This document shows, piece by piece, positions 8,477-15,081 of a DNA stretch of 64,000 nucleotides. Each line of letters opens with the position of its first letter. Positions within the stretch are counted from its first letter, which is position 1. Source of the stretch: Trebonia sp963777905 (GTDB lineage Bacteria > Actinomycetota > Actinomycetes > Streptosporangiales > Streptosporangiaceae); assembly GCA_963777905.1 (NCBI GenBank), contig CAVZSM010000034.1, positions 1 to 64,000 of the forward strand, read 5' to 3'. A program made the translations under genes and the position numbers. The notes under the pieces were generated by a model. The model saw only the letters and a list, made by a program, of their open reading frames with translations, searched no databases and was not told where the DNA came from.

Positions 8477-9253
8477 ATGCTGACGGCTGTGACTGGGACC
8501 GCTGATCATGTGCTGCGCAATCGTGCAGCGTGGGACCGGTGGGCGGCCGACTACGCGGGACCGGGCCTGCGCCGGTGGGCCGCGGCCGAGCCGAGCTGGG
8601 GCCTGTGGAACATCCCTGAGGCACAGGTCGGCCTCCTGCCCGCTGACGTGGCCGGCCGGGACAGCATCGAGCTGGGCTGCGGCACCGGGTACATCTCGGC
8701 CTGGCTGGCCCGCCGCGGCGCGCGGCCGGCTGGCCTGGACAACTCCGCGGCGCAACTGGCCACCGCCCGTCAGCTGCAGGACCGGTTCGGGCTGCGGTTC
8801 CCGCTCGTCCACGCCAGCGCCGAACGGGTGCCCTTCGCCGACGCCAGCTTCGACCTGGCGATCTCCGAATACGGCGCCAGCATCTGGTGTGATCCATACC
8901 GCTGGATTCCCGAGGCCGCCCGGCTGCTGCGCCCCGGCGGGGAGCTGATCTTCCTGTTGAACTCGGTGCTGCTGATGCTCACCGTGCCGGACGCCGAAGA
9001 TCAGCCCGCCACCGACCGGCTGCTGCGGCCGTTCTTCGGCATGCACCGGTTCGAATGGCCCGATGATGAGTCGGTGGAGTTCCACCTCGGCCACGGCGAC
9101 ATGATCCGGCTGCTGCGCGGCTGCGACCTGGAGGTGGAAGATCTCCTCGAGCTGCGGCCCGGGCCCGGCGCCACCACCACGTATCCGTTCGTCACCCTCG
9201 ACTGGGCGCGGCGATGGCCATGCGAAGAAGTCTGGAAGGCCCGCAAGCGGTAG
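8477..9253 (+). CDS. Class I SAM-dependent methyltransferase, copy A
   Basis: A 258-aa Rossmann-fold methyltransferase of the Methyltransf_11 type. Motif I is IELGCGTGYISAWLA (SAM glycine loop, about residue 63). The acidic end of strand beta-2 is GLDNSAAQ, motif for beta-4 is ASFDLAISEYG and motif VI is LLRPGGELIFL. The C-terminal helix-rich part (from about residue 175) would form the acceptor pocket. The gene is convergent with the LAL regulator fragment 29 bp downstream. One Arg/His difference separates the copies. Confidence 0.9.
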   Translation: MLTAVTGTADHVLRNRAAWDRWAADYAGPGLRRWAAAEPSWGLWNIPEAQVGLLPADVAGRDSIELGCGTGYISAWLARRGARPAGLDNSAAQLATARQLQDRFGLRFPLVHASAERVPFADASFDLAISEYGASIWCDPYRWIPEAARLLRPGGELIFLLNSVLLMLTVPDAEDQPATDRLLRPFFGMHRFEWPDDESVEFHLGHGDMIRLLRGCDLEVEDLLELRPGPGATTTYPFVTLDWARRWPCEEVWKARKR

Positions 9254-9282
9254 GCACGGCTAGCGGTAGGCACGGCTAAAGG

Positions 9283-10230
9283 CTAAAAAGCGGCGCGGCG
9301 CAGCGACCAGGTAGCGATCTCGGTCCTTGTGGAGTAGCCGAGCTTGGCCAGGATGCTGCGGACGTGGGTTTCCACGGTGCGTTCGGACAGCACGAGCTGC
9401 TCGGCGATCTGCCGGTTGGACATCGCGAGCGCGATCAGCGACGCAACCTCGGATTCCCGGCGGGACAGCGGGTTGGCCGCGCTCGCCGCGGCGTCGATGC
9501 GGGTGAGCAGGGCGTCGGCGGAGGCCAGCGGGCCGGGCAGGTCGAGCCGCCGGAACTCCGCGGCGGCCTCCGTGACCAGGGCGCGGGCGGCGGGCAGGTC
9601 CCCGGCCACGCCCGCTGGCGACCAGCGCCTTGGCCAGGCCAAGCCGGCTCAGCGCGAGGAACGGCCGGGCGCCGATCCGCGCGTTCATCTCGATAGCAGT
9701 GGTGTAGCGACCGATCGCCTCGTCAACCCGGCCGGTGGCCAGGGCGAGGTCGCCGCCCACTCGCTCCGTTGCGCCGCCGCAGAACACGACGCCGGAGCCG
9801 TCGGCCATGTAGCCAGGCGGGAGCCCGGACACCTCCTGGTACACGCGCTCGGCGGTGTCGGTGTCGTCAAGCAGCAGCGCGACGAACCCGATGTGGTGAA
9901 CCAGCGCGGCCCACCGCGGTCCGACCTCGATGGTCCCCGGCATGTGCCGGAACTCCTCGAACGTGGCGCGCGCCAGGTCATGATCGCCGCGCAGCGCGTG
10001 GACGAGCGGGATGAAGATCCGCACCAGGGCAATGCTCGGCGCCTGCTGCAGCATCGCTATCGCCGCTCGCCCGCATCGGGGGCAATGGTGCCGCGCAGCA
10101 GCGCGAGTTCATTGAGGAACGAGTAGTACATGCCGATCGTGCTGAGCGTGCCGATCTCTATCGCGACCGCGCGGGCGGCCTCATTGTGCTCCACCGCCGC
10201 GCCAGCTCGCCGACCAGCGCGGCCGGGTCG
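9283..10230 (-). pseudogene. Truncated, frameshifted 3' fragment of the LAL regulator (copy A)
   Basis: This corresponds to 15082-16031 of the intact regulator gene, i.e. only its C-terminal third including the LuxR helix-turn-helix (NPLSRRESEVASLIALAMSNRQIAEQL). The 5' two thirds are absent because the duplication junction cuts the gene. Compared with the intact copy it carries an extra T at 9616 and is missing single Cs near 10072, 10203 and 10224, so no continuous frame remains. Four frameshifts in under 1 kb, against one in the other 4.8 kb of the unit, fit loss of selection after truncation. Confidence 0.9.
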
Positions 10231-10441
10231 ACGATGAACGGAGCTTGCCTCACTTCATGGACCGGCACCCACGGGTAGCTGTCCTTGTCCACCGATGCTA
10301 TCGTTCACGTCCCGCCGCCTCGGCGCCGATGATCGTCAGAAGCATCAGACCGGGCACCATGACGCCTATGGCCGCCCGGCTGGTTGCTGCACACGCCCGG
10401 CTGGTGCAATTGAGATCGCCAGTAAGGACGCGGCGGCGGGG

Positions 10442-11941
10442 CTAGCTGGCGATGACCTGCATAGTCGCCAGGGTCGGATCGGCCGCGTAGGCGATACGGC
10501 CGCCGTCGGCGAGCGTAGCTTGGAGTGCGTTGAGCGCGGCCGCGGAAATCACCTCTCCTGGTGCGAGGACGGGGATGCCCGGCGGGTACGGAGCGATCAG
10601 TTCGACGCTCACCCGGCCCACGGCGGTTGCCGCGCAAACGGTCTCGTGGCGGGCGAAGAATGCGCTGCGAGGGTCGGTCGCGGTGGCTGGCTCGACGGTC
10701 CACGCAGCGGCCGGGGCAGTCTTCCGCGGTTCGCCGCGGTGCTTCTCGATAGCGGCCACCAAGGTGTCAACCAGGCGGGCCACGGAGGGTTTGTCGTCCG
10801 ACAGTGTCACCATGGGGACCAGAACGTCACGATCGGCCATTTCCAGGGGAATGCCCGCGGCGAGCAGGTCTGCTTCGACGGCGTGCCCGTGTGCGCCGGT
10901 ACCGGCGAGCAGCACGACGAGCTTGGCCGGGTCGACGTGGAGCGGTCCGGCGGGGTGCCCGTCCGGGCGGTCGGTCACGACAGCGAGCCCCGGGACGGCG
11001 GCGAGCCGCTCGCGGGCGTCCCGCACCAACTCGACGAGCCGGCCAATCAGGTCGGCACCGTGGTGCTGTAGCAACGCCCGGGCGGCGTCCGTGCTAGCGA
11101 GGATCGCTCCGGCCGGGCTGGTGGTATGGGTGGCGTCGAAGCCGCGCTCCAGCCGGTCGGGGTCGAGCAGGCCGCCGGATCGCCGGGTGCGGGCGAGCAG
11201 CAGCGCGGCCTGGCTCCACGCCGGCAACGTCTTATGCGCGCTAGTGATGAGGGCATCTGCGCCGAGGGTGAGCGCGTGCGAGGGCACCGCCGGGGAGAAT
11301 CCGAAATGGGCCGCCCAGGCCGCGTCCACGACGAGCGGCACGCCGGCGGCGTGCGCGGCTGCCGCATGCGCCGTGATGTTGGAGCGCGTACCGATGTACG
11401 ACGGATCGCCGAGCACGACGCCGCAGGCGCCGGGGTGCGCGGCGAGTGCGGCCTCGACGGCGGCGACTGGCACGGCACCGGGCAGTCCGGTGGCGGCGTC
11501 CAGTTCGGGCCGGACCCACACTGGCCGCAGTCCGGCCAACACGATGCCGAGCAGCAGCGAGCGATGGAGGGTACGGGTGATGACGACGTCCTGCCCGGGT
11601 CTGCCGAGGGCGAGAACGGCGGCCTGATTGGCGTGCGTTGCGCCGGCGACGGACAGCCGACACCAGTCCACGCCCCAGGCGGCCGCCGCCCGCTGTTCGG
11701 CCTTCACCAGCAACCCGCCGTCCTGCTTCATGGTGTCCAGGCCCGCATACAGCGGCACATCACCGCGCACCACGTCGCCCACGAGGTGCGTACGCTGCTT
11801 GTGGCCCGGGATCGTGAACGGCATCGTGGTGCCCGCATCGACAGCAGCGCGAAACCGCAGCCAGCCATCCAGCAGCGGTGCGTCACTCGCGAGACCTAGC
11901 GGATCCCGGGGATCGTGAGGTTCGGGCGTCACGAAGTTCAC
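10442..11941 (-). CDS. Orn/Lys/Arg-decarboxylase-family PLP enzyme, copy B
   Basis: The 499-aa protein is identical to the one at 4644-6143; only silent changes separate the genes (for example A/G at 10649, the counterpart of 4851). The same motifs are present, including the PLP-lysine SAHKT. Here the frame is closed shortly upstream of GTG 11941, which supports this region as the real N-terminus in both copies. Strict protein conservation while the neighbouring regulator fragment decays suggests the enzyme is still under selection, or that the duplication is very recent. Confidence 0.88.
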   Translation of the reverse strand: MNFVTPEPHDPRDPLGLASDAPLLDGWLRFRAAVDAGTTMPFTIPGHKQRTHLVGDVVRGDVPLYAGLDTMKQDGGLLVKAEQRAAAAWGVDWCRLSVAGATHANQAAVLALGRPGQDVVITRTLHRSLLLGIVLAGLRPVWVRPELDAATGLPGAVPVAAVEAALAAHPGACGVVLGDPSYIGTRSNITAHAAAAHAAGVPLVVDAAWAAHFGFSPAVPSHALTLGADALITSAHKTLPAWSQAALLLARTRRSGGLLDPDRLERGFDATHTTSPAGAILASTDAARALLQHHGADLIGRLVELVRDARERLAAVPGLAVVTDRPDGHPAGPLHVDPAKLVVLLAGTGAHGHAVEADLLAAGIPLEMADRDVLVPMVTLSDDKPSVARLVDTLVAAIEKHRGEPRKTAPAAAWTVEPATATDPRSAFFARHETVCAATAVGRVSVELIAPYPPGIPVLAPGEVISAAALNALQATLADGGRIAYAADPTLATMQVIAS

Positions 11942-12050
11942 CCTTCCATCCAGTAGGGCGCACCGGTGCGGGCGGGCGGCGCGGCAGTCGGCCGGCCGCA
12001 GGCCTTCGCAGCGAGACGCCCGTCCGGGAGAAGCCGGACGTTGAGCGTGG

Positions 12051-12266
12051 TCAGCAAGAACTGGCCCGCCGGACGCTGGCGCCGGCTCGGATGGCGTGCG
12101 GAATCTCCGCCACCTGATCCACCACCTCGAGCAGGTCCGCGAGCTTATCGGCGGAGGCTTCCACGGTGACGCCGCCGGGGGTCCATCGGTGCGGGAAGCG
12201 AACGGCGGCGCTGGAGTCGGACCTCATGGTCCCAGCACTCACCGTGACCTCGAATCGGTTGTCCAT
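12051..12266 (-). CDS. Small protein of 71 aa, copy B
   Basis: This is the counterpart of 6253-6468, with the same AAAGGAG ribosome site and one Gly-to-Arg change near residue 15. No family was recognised. Retention of the frame in both copies is weak support for it being a gene, since the copies are too similar for a coding-constraint test. Confidence 0.6.
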   Translation of the reverse strand: MDNRFEVTVSAGTMRSDSSAAVRFPHRWTPGGVTVEASADKLADLLEVVDQVAEIPHAIRAGASVRRASSC

Positions 12267-12300
12267 CAAGGCTCCTTTCCAGGCGAGCGTGCTCCCATCA

Positions 12301-12750
12301 TCAGTCGATCGTCAGCCGCTTGCGAGGCGATGGACCGAAGACCGTCTCGGCCACGCCGCAGTCGGTGAATCCCGCGGCGCTGTAAAACCGCTCCGCATGA
12401 GGGTTGGCGGTCACCTCCAGGTACCGGACGCCCCGTGCCCGCAAGACGTCCACGACGTGGCCGAGCAGGGCAGTGGCAATCCCGCGCCGCCTCCAGTCCG
12501 GGTCAACGAACACGTCTTCCAGCTCGATGGTGCCGCCAGGCTCCCCGGCCCAGGTGGCGAAGCCGACTACGGAACCGTCCTCCTCGGCGACGTACATGCG
12601 GCCCTCGGCCAGTCCCTCCGGTCCCAGGATCAGGTACTCCGGGTGTGCCAGCAGGTTGTCACGGTCGCCTGCGTTGGACAACGACGCCCGACGATAGACA
12701 CCGGAGCATGCCGGCAGGTCGGCGGGGGTTCCGAGCCGGATCGCTGCCAT
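12301..12750 (-). CDS. GNAT-family N-acetyltransferase, copy B
   Basis: Identical in protein sequence to the gene at 6503-6952, with the same RRRGIA acetyl-CoA loop and the same TAG-ATG junction with the frame upstream. In this copy the upstream frame is the PPOX-DUF664 fusion, so coupling would now run from the fused gene. Confidence 0.9.
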   Translation of the reverse strand: MAAIRLGTPADLPACSGVYRRASLSNAGDRDNLLAHPEYLILGPEGLAEGRMYVAEEDGSVVGFATWAGEPGGTIELEDVFVDPDWRRRGIATALLGHVVDVLRARGVRYLEVTANPHAERFYSAAGFTDCGVAETVFGPSPRKRLTID

Positions 12751-13767
12751 CTATCCGGCTTCGTAGGCATCCAGCAGTTGGCCGCCGCGCCTGCCGTCGA
12801 GCGCCTCGCGGATGATGTCGGCATGCCCGGCATGGCGCGAGGTCTCCTGGATCAGGTGGAAGAGCACCCAGCGGACCGACTGCTCCGGGTTGACTGCCGA
12901 CGGCTGCCCGAGGTCACCGACGGCCGTGACGATCCGCGCGGTGAGCTCCGCTGTCTCGGCGTAGTAGCCGAGCACGCCGTCCAGAGACTCCTCCCCGGTC
13001 AGCTGGAAGTCGGCCGGCCAGTCCTCGATCGGCCACAGTCCGGGCAGCGGCTGCCCGGCTATGCCGGCGACAACCCACCGGCGCTCCGTGCGGGCTGCGT
13101 GCTTGACCAGCCCGCCCAGGCACAGGGCGCTGGCGGCCGGACGGCTGCGCGCCTGCTCGTCGGTCAGCCCGAACACCGCTGCCCGCAGCGCCGCGCGTGG
13201 CACCGCCAGAAAGGTCAGCAGCGCGTCGCGCTCGTCGGCTACCGGCCCGGCGAAATACGGCACTCGCCCATTCTCGGGTCCTACGGCCCGGGCGGCAATC
13301 TCCAGCCGCGCTGTGAGCCCTCGAAATCGGGCAGGCGCCATATCCTCGCCGACTGCGGTCTGATGGCGTAGACGACGTTCGAAAGCGGGGTCGGCGGCCG
13401 GCAGGTACGGCCGGTCCTCCTCGCTGGGGTATTTCGCCGACAGGGCCGCCACCACCTCGGGGACCTGGGAAGGGGGTCCAATATCCTCGGCGGTGCCGCG
13501 CACAATCAGCACGTCCTGAGCGCTTTCCAGGTGCACCACAAGGCGCGGGTCGGCGGCGAGGTTGCGAGCTTTCACGGTGCGGCGCTCGGTGTACAGGTAC
13601 AGGGTGCCGTCCAGCACCACTCCCCACACCGGGGCCGCGTGCGGGGCACCCGAGGGCGTCGTGGTGCACAGCCAGTAGCTACGCGCGGCGGCTAGGCGGG
13701 CAGCGACCTCAGGCCAGGAAAGGTTGTCGTCCGGCACGCGCACATGATCCCACCGCCGGGACCCCAC
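12751..13767 (-). CDS. PPOX-DUF664 fused frame created by a 1-bp insertion, copy B
   Basis: A single continuous frame of 338 aa. Residues 1 to about 129 are the PPOX split-barrel; after DPAFE the frame switches, because of one additional T near 13379, into a short translated linker (RRLRHQTAVGEDM...) and then the complete DUF664 domain (VPYFAGPVADERD to LLDAYEAG). In copy A the two domains are separate genes, and the PPOX ends in a conserved-looking C-terminal strand that is lost here. The DUF664 part could still be translated from its own GTG (13263). The fusion could be a disrupted PPOX gene, a genuine new bifunctional protein, or a sequencing error. Confidence 0.75.
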   Translation of the reverse strand: MGSRRWDHVRVPDDNLSWPEVAARLAAARSYWLCTTTPSGAPHAAPVWGVVLDGTLYLYTERRTVKARNLAADPRLVVHLESAQDVLIVRGTAEDIGPPSQVPEVVAALSAKYPSEEDRPYLPAADPAFERRLRHQTAVGEDMAPARFRGLTARLEIAARAVGPENGRVPYFAGPVADERDALLTFLAVPRAALRAAVFGLTDEQARSRPAASALCLGGLVKHAARTERRWVVAGIAGQPLPGLWPIEDWPADFQLTGEESLDGVLGYYAETAELTARIVTAVGDLGQPSAVNPEQSVRWVLFHLIQETSRHAGHADIIREALDGRRGGQLLDAYEAG

Positions 13768-13796
13768 CGGTTGGCCGGCGCGGCGACAGGGGCATC

Positions 13797-14201
13797 ATGA
13801 GGCAGGTGATTGACCGTGAATCGGTGGGCAAGTGGCTGGCGGGATACGAGACCGCGTGGCGGGCGCCGGGCGCCGACGGCCTGGCGGCATTGTTCACCGG
13901 CGACGCCGTCTACTCGCAGTCCCCCTACGAACAGCCCGTTACCGGCCTGGACGCGATCAAGCGGATGTGGGAGGAGGAACGAGAGGACCCGGACGAGGTC
14001 TTCACGATGACCACCGACATCGTTGCGGTCGACGAACCGGTGGCGGTGGTCCGGGCCGAGGTCCACTACGGAGATCCGCCTGACCAGGAATACCGCGACT
14101 TGTGGATCATCCGGTTCGCCGGTGACGGCCGTGCCACCTGGTTCGAGGAATGGCCGTACTGGCCAGGCCACTCCTACATGGCAGACGACGACCCGGCATA
14201 G
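13797..14201 (+). CDS. NTF2-like/SnoaL-fold protein, copy B
   Basis: This is the 134-aa counterpart of 7998-8402, with one Asn-to-Asp change near residue 36 in the loop FTGDAVYSQ. The rest is identical, and the divergent arrangement with the PPOX frame is preserved. Confidence 0.82.
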   Translation: MRQVIDRESVGKWLAGYETAWRAPGADGLAALFTGDAVYSQSPYEQPVTGLDAIKRMWEEEREDPDEVFTMTTDIVAVDEPVAVVRAEVHYGDPPDQEYRDLWIIRFAGDGRATWFEEWPYWPGHSYMADDDPA

Positions 14202-14275
14202 CCAGGCCGGTAACGCCGCCGAGTGCGATCACGGCGCCGAGGATATTGAGTTGACGACGTGGCGGACAGGCACCC

Positions 14276-15052
14276 ATGCTGACGGCTGTGACTGGGACCG
14301 CTGATCATGTGCTGCGCAATCGTGCAGCGTGGGACCGGTGGGCGGCCGACTACGCGGGACCGGGCCTGCGCCGGTGGGCCGCGGCCGAGCCGAGCTGGGG
14401 CCTGTGGAACATCCCTGAGGCACAGGTCGGCCTCCTGCCCGCTGACGTGGCCGGCCGGGACAGTATCGAGCTGGGCTGCGGCACCGGGTACATCTCGGCC
14501 TGGCTGGCCCACCGCGGCGCGCGGCCGGCTGGCCTGGACAACTCCGCGGCGCAACTGGCCACCGCCCGTCAGCTGCAGGACCGGTTCGGGCTGCGGTTCC
14601 CGCTCGTCCACGCCAGCGCCGAACGGGTGCCCTTCGCCGACGCCAGCTTCGACCTGGCGATCTCCGAATACGGCGCCAGCATCTGGTGTGATCCATACCG
14701 CTGGATTCCCGAGGCCGCCCGGCTGCTGCGCCCCGGCGGGGAGCTGATCTTCCTGTTGAACTCGGTGCTGCTGATGCTCACCGTGCCGGACGCCGAAGAT
14801 CAGCCCGCGACCGACCGGCTGCTGCGGCCGTTCTTCGGCATGCACCGGTTCGAATGGCCCGATGATGAGTCGGTGGAGTTTCACCTCGGCCACGGCGACA
14901 TGATCCGGCTGCTGCGCGGCTGCGACCTGGAGGTGGAAGATCTCCTCGAGCTGCGGCCCGGGCCCGGCGCCACCACCACGTATCCGTTCGTCACCCTCGA
15001 CTGGGCGCGGCGATGGCCATGCGAAGAAGTCTGGAAGGCCCGCAAGCGGTAG
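14276..15052 (+). CDS. Class I SAM-dependent methyltransferase, copy B
   Basis: This is the 258-aa counterpart of 8477-9253, with the same SAM loop (ELGCGTGYIS). Arg becomes His just after that loop (WLAHRGARP). Three further base changes are silent. It is convergent with the intact LAL regulator, whose stop lies 29 bp away. Confidence 0.9.
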   Translation: MLTAVTGTADHVLRNRAAWDRWAADYAGPGLRRWAAAEPSWGLWNIPEAQVGLLPADVAGRDSIELGCGTGYISAWLAHRGARPAGLDNSAAQLATARQLQDRFGLRFPLVHASAERVPFADASFDLAISEYGASIWCDPYRWIPEAARLLRPGGELIFLLNSVLLMLTVPDAEDQPATDRLLRPFFGMHRFEWPDDESVEFHLGHGDMIRLLRGCDLEVEDLLELRPGPGATTTYPFVTLDWARRWPCEEVWKARKR

Positions 15053-15081
15053 GCACGGCTAGCGGTAGGCACGGCTAAAGG

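Larger units (their letters stand above)
4430..10230. repeat. Tandem direct repeat, copy A (about 5.8 kb)
   Basis: Every base from T4430 onward reappears 5798-5801 bp later. Alignment by eye finds roughly 20 substitutions and five 1-bp indels over the unit, i.e. above 99% identity. The repeat begins in the region upstream of the pspA-like gene and ends inside the LAL regulator gene. The junction with copy B at 10228-10230 is the trinucleotide TCG, which occurs at both parental breakpoints (4430-4432 and 16029-16031). No insertion sequence or long flanking repeat is visible. Base differences spread through the unit argue against a simple assembly duplication. Confidence 0.95.
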
